Positions 17,656 through 31,475 of a DNA stretch of 64,000 bases are shown here, piece by piece. The notes below the pieces were generated by a model. The model was not told the DNA's origin, did no database searches, and saw nothing but the letters and a program-made list of their open reading frames with translations. Location: positions 1 through 64,000 of the forward strand of contig NZ_AOCN01000019.1 in NCBI RefSeq assembly GCF_000350525.1, in the 5' to 3' direction. The position numbers and the translations under genes were made by a program. The first letter of the stretch is position 1; every line of letters starts with the position of its first letter. This DNA comes from Leucobacter salsicius M1-8 (lineage in GTDB: Bacteria > Actinomycetota > Actinomycetes > Actinomycetales > Microbacteriaceae).

Positions 17656-19542
17656 TTACGCTGGTTCGACTGCCACAATCATGGACACGGGAAACGTGCG
17701 CTCGACACCGGCCCCCACGTCGGTCGCGCGCAGCCTACCGTCGGTGAGTGCGACGGGCGTAAGCGTGAAGGTGCGGCGCTGCCCGCGTGACTCCGCGGTA
17801 ACGGCGACGGCGGTCTTGTCGCGAATGGCGAGCTCGAGCCGGCGCGTGAACGCGGCGGCCGCGGGCTCGGTGCGCGCGGCAAGATACACTCGCTCGATCA
17901 TGGCCTCGATGGGATCCGGATCCGGATCCTGCGCGGGCATCGCGGCAGCGCCCGCGATTGTTGCCGGCACCTCGGCCGCGACGGCGTCGGAATCGCGGGC
18001 GGCAGAACCTGCGCCGTTAAGTACGGCGGGATCGGCGGGCTCGCCCGCGAGCGACGCGTGGTAGCGCGCCTCGTTGAATGCGCTGACGACGTGGTCGGGG
18101 CGCAGCCGGGAAAACAGCACGACGAACTCATCGCCCTGGGCGATGAGGGAGCGAGTGAGCTGAAGGTGTTGCAGCTGGCGATCGACAAGCGCCGTTCCTG
18201 CAAGCGCGGGCTGCGCAATGCGAATGCGGCTGCGGCCCTCGAGCCCCTGGTGTTCGTGCACGACGATGCGCCCGATGCGCTCTGCGACGCTCGTGAGGAG
18301 GTACTCGAGAGGCTGAGGGACCCCCGTCATTGACAGTCGGGAGAAGGTCTCGTGGGCGCTTTCGCGGGTCACGCCGCGCTCAAACGCTGCTGCGAGCGAG
18401 GCTTCGGTGACCCGGCGCATGGACGCCGGACCAATCTGTTCGGGCCGCGTCAGGGCCGCGAGTGATGCCTCCGACTCCGGATCGAGCGGCCCCGGCGCGA
18501 GAATCGTGAGGTCTGGCTGCAGATAGACGCCGGTCGCGGCGGGCGGGAGCAGTTCGGCCACCACCGTGACGGGTACGTCGACGCCCGCAAGGATCTGCTG
18601 GGCGACCGGGGTTAGGGCCCCGAGGGCAGTGCAGCCGAGGTGCTCGGCATCGAGCACGAACTGCTGTGCCGTGCTGAGGTCGCCCGAGGGCAGCAGCGGA
18701 AACCGGCCCGGCAGGTGCGCGTGGGCGCCTCCGAGGTCGGGCGTGATGGTGTTGCCTTCCGTGATGCTCTCGCGAAGCGGGCTGGGGATCGTGGCGAGGA
18801 ACGCGCGTGCGAGCGCGAGCCAGCGCGCCTGATGCGGCAGTGCCAGCCAGCTGGCCGCGCTGGCAGCAGGGACGAGTCGGTGCTCGACTGCGACGGTGAG
18901 CCCAGCCGAGCTGAGCAGACGCAGAGCGTGGGCCACCGCTGTTGGGGTGACGGCGGTGCGCTCTGCGAGTTCGCGTGCCGCCGCGACGCCTACGATACCG
19001 CTGCGGTTCAGGCGTAGCCCGCCGCCCTGCAGCGCGCGCAGGCACTCGGCCGCCTCTCCGACAGCGGTGAGTGCCGGTGTGAACCACGCGGCCGCGCTCG
19101 CGGGGCCTGTCGTGGCGCTCGAATTGGTAGCAAACTCAGCGCTGACGGAAATGCCCGGCTGCGAGCTCACCTCGGCGACGAATGCATCCCATTCGATACC
19201 GGTAGCTTCAAGCGCCGTGCGAAGCAAAGTGTCGACCTCGATCAGCGCGACGGGTTCAGGATCGGTGTGTGAGGAATCCGCACCCACAAGGCCGAGACCG
19301 GTAAGTCGCTGGACGATGTCGGGGGAGCACTGCCAATCATGCGACGCGAGGACCCGCAGAGTCTCGCGGTCGAGAGGAGCGAGCACCCGCGTGATGGATT
19401 CTGAGCGCAGCAGCTCTGCCGCCAGCCCGATCGGATCGGCGACTCCACCGGCGGCGAGGGGCCTGCGGGCTTGCACGAGGCGTGCAAGAGCCTCGCGATC
19501 GAGGGCCGCGATCGCGGAGGCCAGCGCCAGCGTGCCGCTCAC
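17656..19542 (-). CDS. Helicase-associated protein (Helicase_C_3 / XPB N-terminal-like)
   Basis: This 628-residue protein belongs to the actinobacterial group with a Helicase_C_3 (XPB/Ssl2 N-terminal-like) domain and is encoded immediately before XPB. The N-terminal half is made of winged-helix-like segments (GLRLNRSGIVGVAAARELAE, VAHALRLLSSAGLTVAVEHR). The conserved core includes FVLDAEHLGCTALGALTPVA and VYLQPDLTILAPGPLDPESE. The C-terminal half ends in a small β-domain (RTFTLTPVALTDGRLRATDVG). It lacks Walker motifs, so it is not itself a helicase. Start is GTG at 19542 with GAGGAT as ribosome site. The Asp-Pro repeat in AQDPDPDPIEAM is encoded by three GGATCC hexamers. An accessory or DNA-binding role for XPB is inferred. 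Confidence 0.82.
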   Translation of the reverse strand: MSGTLALASAIAALDREALARLVQARRPLAAGGVADPIGLAAELLRSESITRVLAPLDRETLRVLASHDWQCSPDIVQRLTGLGLVGADSSHTDPEPVALIEVDTLLRTALEATGIEWDAFVAEVSSQPGISVSAEFATNSSATTGPASAAAWFTPALTAVGEAAECLRALQGGGLRLNRSGIVGVAAARELAERTAVTPTAVAHALRLLSSAGLTVAVEHRLVPAASAASWLALPHQARWLALARAFLATIPSPLRESITEGNTITPDLGGAHAHLPGRFPLLPSGDLSTAQQFVLDAEHLGCTALGALTPVAQQILAGVDVPVTVVAELLPPAATGVYLQPDLTILAPGPLDPESEASLAALTRPEQIGPASMRRVTEASLAAAFERGVTRESAHETFSRLSMTGVPQPLEYLLTSVAERIGRIVVHEHQGLEGRSRIRIAQPALAGTALVDRQLQHLQLTRSLIAQGDEFVVLFSRLRPDHVVSAFNEARYHASLAGEPADPAVLNGAGSAARDSDAVAAEVPATIAGAAAMPAQDPDPDPIEAMIERVYLAARTEPAAAAFTRRLELAIRDKTAVAVTAESRGQRRTFTLTPVALTDGRLRATDVGAGVERTFPVSMIVAVEPA

Positions 19543-19547
19543 AGCAG

Positions 19548-19880
19548 TTATCCTCGCGTTTTACGCTTGGGGTTGCCGCTGCGCTTGCCGGCGGCAGCGC
19601 TGTGTCCCTCTGCTTCGGCCGCCAACTCGCGCTTGCGGCGACGCTGAGTGACGATGAGGAGCGCGATGAGCAGCACGAAGCCGAACGGCAGCGCGTAGAT
19701 CGAGATGCCATACACAACGGGCAGCCAGCCCTCGGCCATCGCCTGGCGATCGTTGAGCCCAATAATGAGGGTCACGAAAAACGAAAGCAGCGCGGCAGCG
19801 ATGATGCTGAGCGAAGCAAACGCGAGGATTCGCTCGACGAGCGACGGGGTGCCAGATTCTGAGGTAGACATCTTTCCCAT
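19548..19880 (-). CDS. Small two-helix membrane protein
   Basis: This 110-residue protein has two membrane helices (FASLSIIAAALLSFFVTLIIGL and GISIYALPFGFVLLIALLIV) and a very basic C-terminal tail (QRRRKRELAAEA ... NPKRKTRG), so the C-terminus is cytoplasmic. The first helix is preceded by MSTSESGTPSLVERILA. ATGs at 19880 and 19871 are both possible; GCAGGAT favours the first. It lies five bases upstream of the Helicase_C_3 gene and so probably starts the three-gene operon. Homologues in actinobacteria carry only generic names, and I do not recognise a function. Confidence 0.75.
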   Translation of the reverse strand: MGKMSTSESGTPSLVERILAFASLSIIAAALLSFFVTLIIGLNDRQAMAEGWLPVVYGISIYALPFGFVLLIALLIVTQRRRKRELAAEAEGHSAAAGKRSGNPKRKTRG

Positions 19881-20003
19881 TTTATCCTGCCTGTGCGCCC
19901 GGGTGCGCCGCGAGGATGGAGCGACGAGCGGTAGACTTGCCGAGATATGCGGGTATTATCCGCAACTCAGTGTGCGCGGGTGATCCCGCGAGAAGGGGTG
20001 GGC

Positions 20004-20393
20004 ATGCCAAACGGCAAGGTCAGGTTCTATGACGAAGAGCGTGGCTTCGGGTTCATTCAGGGCGACGACGGCGAGCAGGTGTATCTGCACGCTTCGGTGA
20101 TTCCCGACGGCACGGAGGTACAGCAGGGCATGCGCCTCGAGTACAGCGTTGCCGACGGCCGCAAGGGGCCACAGGCGCTGTCCGTGCGGGTGCTCGATAC
20201 TCCTCGCCTCCCCACGCGCGCTCGCAACCGCAATCGCAAGTCTGCCGACGAGATGGCCGTCATTATTGAGGACCTCGTCAAACTGCTTGACGGACTCGGT
20301 GGCCGCCTCAAGAATGGCCAGTACCCCGAACGCGCACAGGGCCGCACCGTCGCCGCTCTGTTGCGCCGCGTGGCAGATGACTTTGATGCTTGA
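20004..20393 (+). CDS. Cold-shock domain protein with C-terminal extension
   Basis: This 129-residue protein begins with a complete cold-shock domain (about residues 1-62). It has the RNP-1-like KVRFYDEERGFGFIQ and RNP-2-like VYLHASVI nucleic-acid-binding strands. A basic linker (PTRARNRNRKSA) and a helical tail (EMAVIIEDLVKLLDGLGGRL) follow. The ATG at 20004 follows GAGAAGGGG. Codons upstream in the same frame are not used because they lack the fold. Such extended Csp proteins are common in actinobacteria, often beside a DUF3027 gene as here. It probably binds single-stranded RNA or DNA in the cytoplasm. The DUF3027 gene follows after seven bases and is probably co-transcribed. Confidence 0.9.
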   Translation: MPNGKVRFYDEERGFGFIQGDDGEQVYLHASVIPDGTEVQQGMRLEYSVADGRKGPQALSVRVLDTPRLPTRARNRNRKSADEMAVIIEDLVKLLDGLGGRLKNGQYPERAQGRTVAALLRRVADDFDA

Positions 20394-20400
20394 TCACCAT

Positions 20401-21006
20401 ATGAAAGACGGGCTAGACGTGACTGTTGCTGAAGTAGTGCCGGATCCGGAGCTGCTTGCGGCTCGCGCTCAAGCGCGCCGCGCGCTCGAGGAAATCACTG
20501 GTGCGCGCACGATTGGCGCCGAGGCTGGCTACGAGGTGCACGAGGAACGCGTGGTCACGCTGTTCTTTGAGAACCGCATGGAGGGCTACCCCGGCTGGCG
20601 CTGGGCGGCGACCCTGGCGCGCGTTGACGCCGAGTCGCCGGTCAACGTGCTTGAAGTGGAGCTCCTGCCCGGTGAGGGAGCCGTTGTGGCGCCCGACTGG
20701 GTGCCCTGGTCGGAGCGGCTCGCGCAGTTTCGCGAGACGCAGGCGCAGCAGGCCGCCGACGAAGCGTCAGATGCGCGCGCCGCGGCAGCGGAGCTCAGCG
20801 ACGAAGACGAGGCAGAGGACGATCTGCTCGATAACGACTACAGCGATTTCGACGACGAAATCGACGGTGTCGACATCGATCCCGAAGACGGCGATGACGA
20901 TACCGACGATGATGATGACGACGATAGCGAAGATGACGCTGACGACGACTTTGATGACGACGACTCAGACGACTCAGACGATGAGGAATCAGACGAATCT
21001 GAGTAG
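20401..21006 (+). CDS. DUF3027 protein with strongly acidic tail
   Basis: This 201-residue protein has a conserved core (about residues 8-115) containing VHEERVVTLFFENRMEGYPGWRW and EVELLPGEGAVVAPDWVPWSERL, which identify the actinobacterial DUF3027 family. From about residue 130 on the chain is almost only Asp, Glu and Ser, an intrinsically disordered acidic tail of some 70 residues. The ATG at 20401 is preceded by a poor ribosome site. A GTG at 20419 is the alternative and would remove MKDGLD. It follows the cold-shock gene by seven bases and ends in a strong terminator. Function is unknown. The acidic tail could mimic nucleic acid or bind basic proteins, but that is inference. Confidence 0.82.
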   Translation: MKDGLDVTVAEVVPDPELLAARAQARRALEEITGARTIGAEAGYEVHEERVVTLFFENRMEGYPGWRWAATLARVDAESPVNVLEVELLPGEGAVVAPDWVPWSERLAQFRETQAQQAADEASDARAAAAELSDEDEAEDDLLDNDYSDFDDEIDGVDIDPEDGDDDTDDDDDDDSEDDADDDFDDDDSDDSDDEESDESE

Positions 21007-21027
21007 CATTCGCTGATATTTACTTGG

Positions 21028-21058
21028 AAGGCCCGGGGGTTTACCCCCGGGCCTTTTT
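21028..21058 (+). terminator. Terminator of the csp-DUF3027 operon
   Basis: A perfect 12-bp stem (21028-21039 with 21044-21055), four-base TTTA loop and a closing T-run make a textbook Rho-independent terminator. Confidence 0.95.
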
Positions 21059-21221
21059 GTGCACCCTGGCCACCTTTAGGTATTTTTCCCCGATGCTGCA
21101 CTACCCCGTTCGTTCATATCTTGATTGATGACGGGGGAGTCTGACGTAGGAGTTGGGCAAGCTGCTGGTGAATGCTCGCTGGCAGCACTATTCCCTCGTG
21201 ATTGTTGTGAGGCGAGGGGAT

Positions 21222-24200
21222 ATGAAGCTGTCAGATCTGCCGGGGGCTCAACGCGTACGTCGCGTGGAGCTTCAGGCACCGGCGATGCGGTTGAAGGCTC
21301 AGGACGTCATGAAAGTGACGACCGTGTCTGTGCTGTGCGCTGCCTTCGCTGTGCTGGGCGCCGGCCCCGCATATGCGACGACCTTCCAGAATTCTCCTGT
21401 CGGCCAGGATCAGGTTGATCCGGCCCACACGACTCAACAATCAGCAGGGCAGGCTTCGACAGGTCAGCAGGCCGCCGAACCATCCAGCCCCGCCCCCCAG
21501 ACCCCTGCGGCTGAGTCCGCTGCACCAGAACTGGTTTCCCCCGAATCAGTAGTTCCCCCCGCCTCCTCGAGTGAGGCACCCCAGAACGCTCTGGAGCAGA
21601 ACACGGCTCAGTCGCAGGTCCCCACTTCGTTGCCCGGCCACGTCGCCGTACCCTATCTGCGTTGGAGCGTCTCCGATGCGCAGGGGGCATTGGTAGGTGA
21701 CACCACTTTCACTGTGCAGCTTGCGGGCAGTGACGCCCCCAGCGCGGACGGCACGCCTGGCTGGGCCGGCGCCGTGACCGCCACCGTGCTCGACAACGTC
21801 GGTCAGCCGAATTACTCGGGGGCAGATTTTGACCCCGCGCCGGGCGTATTTACCGTGAAAACGCTCATTGATGATGCGGATGCCGCTCGCTCGCAGGAGA
21901 TTGCGGGAGGGGACGTCGCGCGCGTGCGGCTGGCGACTGCCGCCGAATCCCTCAAGGCGGGCGAAGCCGCGTCGTGGACCGACGTAAAGATCACCCTGAA
22001 TCGGGATGACGAGACCGTCCGAGTGGTGGCCGAACAAGCTTCAGCCTCCATCAACATGCTGCGGGATCCCGCCCCAGAGAACATCGTGGTGCCGCTTGTT
22101 GCAGGCGCACCGGACGGCGCGACGGCCCCCTACGTGTACTGGAACGTCACAGACCAGGACGGCAACCCGGTTGCCGGCGCGACATTCACGTTTGAACGAC
22201 GAAACAACAACTGGACTGGACTCCGTACTGTGACGGACTGTGTGTCGGGGACCTGCACGGGGGTGGACCGCGACAACGATCCGGGTGAGTTCTCGGTGAA
22301 GTGGATCGACAGCGACACCCCTGGTGCTGACCCAGGCAGCGGTCGGCTCGCCGTTGAAGCAAATGGTCGATACCGCCTTCAGCCGATCAACCCACCACCG
22401 GGATACACCTGGACCTCAGGCACAGGACGGGTCGACTCCAACTCCAAGAACTGGTCGGGCGCTGACAATAATCGCACCCTGAACTTTGGTACCTTCTCGG
22501 TCGCCAGAGTGAATTATGCCCCGAGCTGCGTGGCCGGCTATGTGTACGGCATTCAGAGCTCTGGCCAGATTCGGCAGGTGACACCCGGAGGGAGCGTCAC
22601 GAATCTCGGAAGTACGTCAGGGCTGTCGGGAGCAGAGTTTAACGGACTTGGGATTGGGACAGGTGGTTCGCCGGTCTACGCCTACTCCCGTGGAGGTACG
22701 GGTAACTCGACCTCCAAGGTCGCGATCTATCAGTACAACCCCGCCACTGGTAATTGGTCCAACCGGAACGTTTCGGTTGATTCGAACGACACCGGCTTCA
22801 CCTTCGTTGCTGGCGCAGTGAACCTCAGCACAGGCAAGTACTTCCTCGGTGGATACCGCGGCGATGGTAACAATCGAATCTTCAGGCTTTGGGAATACAC
22901 TCCCTCGTCCAACACCGTCGCATACAAGGGTGCGGTGAGCGCGCCGGGCTCTGGCAATGCGAACGGTGACATCGCATTCGATGCCAACGGCAACCTCTTT
23001 GTTGTGCGCGGGGCCGGAACGACAACCACCATTTATAGTGTTACCGCTGCAGACCTTGCGGCGGCGAACGGTGGCACGATTCCGTCATCGCCTTCCTCCC
23101 CTGTCCAAAACACCACACAGGACGTGAATGGCGTCGCCTTCGATGCTGATGGCACGGGATTCCTTGGCGGTGGTAAGGAAGTGCAGCGCTACGACATGCC
23201 TGGCTGGACGAACCAAGCTACCGTCACGTCGGGCAGCGGACTAGACGGCAGCACCGACCTGGCGTCATGCGGCTCCCCTCCCACGATCACCATTGAAAAG
23301 GTCATCGAGGGCGGCCGTGTCGCCGCGAGCGATCAGTTCACGCTGTCGTTGAACCAGGGTTCCACCCTGATCAGCTCGGCGACCACGACCGGCAACTCTG
23401 TAGGGGTGCAGGCTGACCGCATCGGACCGCTACCGACCGTGCGCAACGTGCCGCTCACCTTTAAAGAAACCGCTGCGGGAACCACTGATCTCAGCGGCTA
23501 CGTGTCGAGCTATCGCTGCCTGATCGACGGAGTGCAGGCTTCGCAGGGTAACGGCACCTCGGGTTCCGTCACGATTCCTGTCACGGGCCAAGCGGTGAAC
23601 TGTCAGATCTACAACGCGCCCCTCGTTGCGCAGGTCACCGTGCACAAGGACGTCACCGACGCGCAGGGAGCCAACCCTCAGCCCAAGGAAGGCTGGACAG
23701 TGAGCGCGACGGCAGTAGCCACCACCGGTTCGATGACCGCCCGTGACGGCAATCCAACGGACTCGACCACAACCAATGAAGCGGGCGATGCCACGTGGAA
23801 CTACAAGTTCGGTGCCAAAACTGACGTCGGTGCTGTCACTGTAAGCGAAGAGGTCACACCCGGATACGCCTTCCAGAGTGGAGCATGTGTTGTAACGCAC
23901 CTGGACGGAACGAGCACGACCACTGAGCTCGCGGGGCCGGCGGAGCAAACACTCGCCGGGATCGTGCCGGGCGACCGCGTTGACTGCGGTTACGTGAACA
24001 GGCTGCAACCGAACGAGCTGACACTCATCAAGAAGGTCACCAACAAACACGGCGGTACAGGCGTAGTAGCTGACTGGACGCTCACAGCCGAGGGGCCGAC
24101 GGCGGGTGTGACGGGCATTACCGGAGACGCCGCGATTACGAACGCCAGCGTGGAGGCGGGCGAGTACACCCTTAGTGAGAGCGATGGCCCGCAGGGCTAC

Positions 24201-24761
24201 CTGGCGAGCGCCTGGGAATGCACGAACGGCGAAGACACGCTCGACACCACCGGATCAAAGGTCACGGTGCCCACCGCAGGAAAAGTAGTGTGCACGATCA
24301 CAAACTCCGATCTGCCGGGCAGCGTGACCTGGTCGAAGGTGGAAACAGGAACGAACGACCTGCTGGGCGGATCCGTTTGGACCCTGACCGGACCGGGTGC
24401 CGATGGCGCATCGGTCGAAGTTGAGGACTGCACCGAAGGTGACTGCGCGGGCATGCACGACCAGGATCCGGGCGCAGGCAAGTTCTTGATCGAGGAGCTT
24501 TCCTGGGGCGCCTACCAGCTGGAGGAGACCCGGGCTCCACTCGGGTATGTGCTCGATACGAGCACCACTCACGAGTTCGAGATTGCTGGCGGCGCACTCG
24601 AGATCACGGTTGACCCGATCAACAACGATCCGGTCCCGTCGCCCCAGATCCCGCTCACGGGCGGAATCGGTCGGGAGCTCTACACGATTGCCGGGTTCGG
24701 TGTGCTCACCCTCGCGGCGGCGGCGATCGGGGTGAACCGTATCCAGAAGCGTCGCCGGTAG
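21222..24761 (+). CDS. LPXTG-type surface adhesin / pilus tip protein
   Basis: This is a large wall-anchored surface protein of about 1179 residues. The signal peptide ends at GAGPAYA. A Ser/Pro/Ala/Gln-rich stalk follows, then two related β-domains (YLRWSVSDAQGALVG; YVYWNVTDQDGNPVAG). A repeat-rich middle resembles a β-propeller of the DUF6923 kind (GIQSSGQIRQVTPGGSV, GDIAFDANGNLFVVRG). Several SpaA-like prealbumin-fold domains come next, the last with the E-box-like YQLEETRAPLGY. The sorting signal is IPLTGG, a hydrophobic helix and KRRR. The ATG at 21222 has AGGGG just upstream; a TTG at 21153 in frame is less likely. It is followed by the backbone pilin and a class C sortase, so it is probably the tip adhesin. 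The host ligand is unknown. Confidence 0.88.
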   Translation: MKLSDLPGAQRVRRVELQAPAMRLKAQDVMKVTTVSVLCAAFAVLGAGPAYATTFQNSPVGQDQVDPAHTTQQSAGQASTGQQAAEPSSPAPQTPAAESAAPELVSPESVVPPASSSEAPQNALEQNTAQSQVPTSLPGHVAVPYLRWSVSDAQGALVGDTTFTVQLAGSDAPSADGTPGWAGAVTATVLDNVGQPNYSGADFDPAPGVFTVKTLIDDADAARSQEIAGGDVARVRLATAAESLKAGEAASWTDVKITLNRDDETVRVVAEQASASINMLRDPAPENIVVPLVAGAPDGATAPYVYWNVTDQDGNPVAGATFTFERRNNNWTGLRTVTDCVSGTCTGVDRDNDPGEFSVKWIDSDTPGADPGSGRLAVEANGRYRLQPINPPPGYTWTSGTGRVDSNSKNWSGADNNRTLNFGTFSVARVNYAPSCVAGYVYGIQSSGQIRQVTPGGSVTNLGSTSGLSGAEFNGLGIGTGGSPVYAYSRGGTGNSTSKVAIYQYNPATGNWSNRNVSVDSNDTGFTFVAGAVNLSTGKYFLGGYRGDGNNRIFRLWEYTPSSNTVAYKGAVSAPGSGNANGDIAFDANGNLFVVRGAGTTTTIYSVTAADLAAANGGTIPSSPSSPVQNTTQDVNGVAFDADGTGFLGGGKEVQRYDMPGWTNQATVTSGSGLDGSTDLASCGSPPTITIEKVIEGGRVAASDQFTLSLNQGSTLISSATTTGNSVGVQADRIGPLPTVRNVPLTFKETAAGTTDLSGYVSSYRCLIDGVQASQGNGTSGSVTIPVTGQAVNCQIYNAPLVAQVTVHKDVTDAQGANPQPKEGWTVSATAVATTGSMTARDGNPTDSTTTNEAGDATWNYKFGAKTDVGAVTVSEEVTPGYAFQSGACVVTHLDGTSTTTELAGPAEQTLAGIVPGDRVDCGYVNRLQPNELTLIKKVTNKHGGTGVVADWTLTAEGPTAGVTGITGDAAITNASVEAGEYTLSESDGPQGYLASAWECTNGEDTLDTTGSKVTVPTAGKVVCTITNSDLPGSVTWSKVETGTNDLLGGSVWTLTGPGADGASVEVEDCTEGDCAGMHDQDPGAGKFLIEELSWGAYQLEETRAPLGYVLDTSTTHEFEIAGGALEITVDPINNDPVPSPQIPLTGGIGRELYTIAGFGVLTLAAAAIGVNRIQKRRR

Positions 24762-24854
24762 CCAAGCGCCACCCCTATTAGTTCCAAATTTGCACCATCA
24801 CTCTTTACGCCTGGTTCGCCGGGCAGAGGCAGAAACAGGGAGAAATTACTCACC

Positions 24855-26417
24855 ATGAACGTTACAAAGAAATCGCTGCAGCGCGTTGCTGCTGGTGTCG
24901 GGGCGCTCGCCATCGTGCTGGGCGGATCCATCGGTGCTGCTACTGCGGCACACGCGGCTGTGCCACCGGCCGGTACAGCTCCGGGCGATGCAGCCGCGGG
25001 TTCAACGGGCACACTGACCGTGCACAAGCGCGCGGGCACGGCCGGAGCGGCGGGCAACGGCACCGAGCTCACGAACCCCACGGGATCGCCCCTCGGTGGT
25101 ATCGCGTTCACCGCTCAGCAGGTGGGCACCTGGGACGGCAGCACCTGCGTTGCGATCGACTTGACGACGTCTGCCAGCTGGGACGCCGTGCAGGCCGCCA
25201 ACGGTGCCAAGCCGGCAGCGCCTGCGGCCGCACCGGCAACAGGAGATCTCTGTAACTACGGCCAGGCCGTGACTCAGCCCACTGCTGACGGCACGGGCGC
25301 CACCACCTTTGGTGGCCTGAACCTCGGCCTTTACTACGTTGTCGAACAGGCCAACGCAAACGTCGCCGAGGCGGCAGCACCCTTCTACGTGACTGTGCCG
25401 TTCTCGAGCAACTCGGGCACCGAAGCAGCGCCGGTCACCACCTGGCTATACGACGTACACGTCTATCCCAAGAACTCGGTCGTAGACGCGCCCACCAAGA
25501 CGATTGGTGAGTCACAGGCAGACCTGGTGGTCGGCGCCGACGTCACGTGGACCATCTCGCAGGTGATTCCTACCCTCACCGAATCCTCGTCGAAGTTCAC
25601 CGACGTATCGGTATCTGACGTGCTCGACAGCCGCCTGGCCTACAAGTCCTCGGTTATTGAGATCGTTGGCAGCGGCAACGACGTGCTGCTGGTCGAAGGC
25701 AACGACTACAACCGCGCCGGCAACGTGTCTTGGACGCTCACCGACAGCGGCCTCGCTCTGCTCGACGCCCACCAGGGCAGCACGCTTCGCGTGACGCTGA
25801 CCTCGACGGTCACGAGCGTGACAGCCGAGAACGAAACCGCGGGTAGCATCAGCAACCTCGCTACGGTGACGATCAACAACAAGCCGCGCACCACTCCCGA
25901 GGTGTACACCTACTGGGGCAACCTCAAGGTGACGAAGCACGACTCCACTGTCACGGGAACGCCGCTCTCGGGTGCAGAGTTCCAGGTCTTCGATAATGCC
26001 ACAGGCACCACCTGCCCAGCACTGCCCACGAGCGGTGCGCTTGCGACCGGCACCAGCAACAACGCGGGCGTCGTCGAGTGGACCCGAGCAGATCAGCCGA
26101 CTCCCACGGTCACTGAACTTGGTCTCTGGATCGCCAACTCCAACTCCGTCATTGCTGACCCGACCAAGGGTTACTGCCTGTACGAGACCGTTGCTCCCAC
26201 CGGGTACGCGGCAAACACCGCGGGGGAGCTCGTCACCATCGGCCTCACCGACAATGCGCTGCTGACGAAGCCCGTCGTGAACACCAAGGTGCCGGGCCCG
26301 GCACTGCCCCTCACCGGCTCGACCGGAACGTTGATGCTCTCGGTCGCAGGCCTCGCCCTTGTCGGCGTGGGCGGTGCCACGGTGCTGCTGCGTCGTAAGT
26401 TCGCGAAGCGCGCATAA
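24855..26417 (+). CDS. Major (backbone) pilin, SpaA/FimA-like
   Basis: This 520-residue pilus shaft subunit has a signal peptide (AIVLGGSIGAATAAHA) and an N-terminal domain starting GTLTVHKRAG. The pilin motif YPKN is present in WLYDVHVYPKNSVV, whose Lys is the acceptor for intersubunit isopeptide bonds. A D1/D2 fimbrial isopeptide domain follows (VTWTISQVIPTLTESSSKF). The C-terminal SpaA-type Cna-B domain starts GNLKVTKHDSTVTGTPLSGAEFQV and has an E-box CLYETVAPTGY. The sorting signal is LPLTG, helix, RRKFAKRA. The three elements of a covalent backbone pilin (YPKN, E-box, LPXTG) are all present. It lies between the tip protein and the sortase, 93 bases after the former. A hairpin after the stop may protect or attenuate the message. 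Confidence 0.93.
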   Translation: MNVTKKSLQRVAAGVGALAIVLGGSIGAATAAHAAVPPAGTAPGDAAAGSTGTLTVHKRAGTAGAAGNGTELTNPTGSPLGGIAFTAQQVGTWDGSTCVAIDLTTSASWDAVQAANGAKPAAPAAAPATGDLCNYGQAVTQPTADGTGATTFGGLNLGLYYVVEQANANVAEAAAPFYVTVPFSSNSGTEAAPVTTWLYDVHVYPKNSVVDAPTKTIGESQADLVVGADVTWTISQVIPTLTESSSKFTDVSVSDVLDSRLAYKSSVIEIVGSGNDVLLVEGNDYNRAGNVSWTLTDSGLALLDAHQGSTLRVTLTSTVTSVTAENETAGSISNLATVTINNKPRTTPEVYTYWGNLKVTKHDSTVTGTPLSGAEFQVFDNATGTTCPALPTSGALATGTSNNAGVVEWTRADQPTPTVTELGLWIANSNSVIADPTKGYCLYETVAPTGYAANTAGELVTIGLTDNALLTKPVVNTKVPGPALPLTGSTGTLMLSVAGLALVGVGGATVLLRRKFAKRA

Positions 26418-26433
26418 CAAGCGACCGTAACAC

Positions 26434-26471
26434 CGTGAGGGCCGGGGCGTACTGCACGCCACGGCCTCACG
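26434..26471 (+). terminator. Hairpin between pilin and sortase genes
   Basis: An imperfect 15-bp stem (7 + 3 + 5 bp separated by a one-base bulge and a G-A mismatch, five-base loop) begins 16 bases after the pilin stop. There is no U-tract. It more likely stabilises or partly attenuates the transcript than stops it. Confidence 0.5.
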
Positions 26472-26513
26472 CACACCAGGCCATCGCGCACGCTGAGAAA
26501 CGGGGACCCAGAC

Positions 26514-31010
<4,497 letters not shown>

Positions 31011-31475
31011 ACACTGAGGTGACGCCGATTGAATGCGTGGGGGGCGTCGGTAGCACGGTCACGGTTTTCGACGAATCTGAATTGAGTGCGTGTGCCGCGG
31101 CCGTAGCAAGATGGATCCTGCCATTGCCGCGCTCGCCCAGCAAGAGTACGAAGGCATCCTCTGCCTGGGCAGCCTCCACGACCCCTGCCAGCCGGGGGGA
31201 AACAGCCTGCATCGGCCCTGAGTCTGACGCTCGAGGGTGAAACCGAACTGTAGATAGGTGCTGCAATTCTTTTGTCACTGGACCAGTCATCCCGCGAAGC
31301 AACCAGCTGATCTTTCACGGGAATAATAGCTATGCAAAGACAGAACTAAAGTAATGCATGGTTTTCAAGAAATGCTCACAGTTGTCTATTTATTAAAGGT
31401 AAGTGGGAGGGGCCGCGGCGTAGTTCGCTCCCAACATGCCATAGGCTGGGGGGAGGAAAAGTGGAGAGGACAGTG

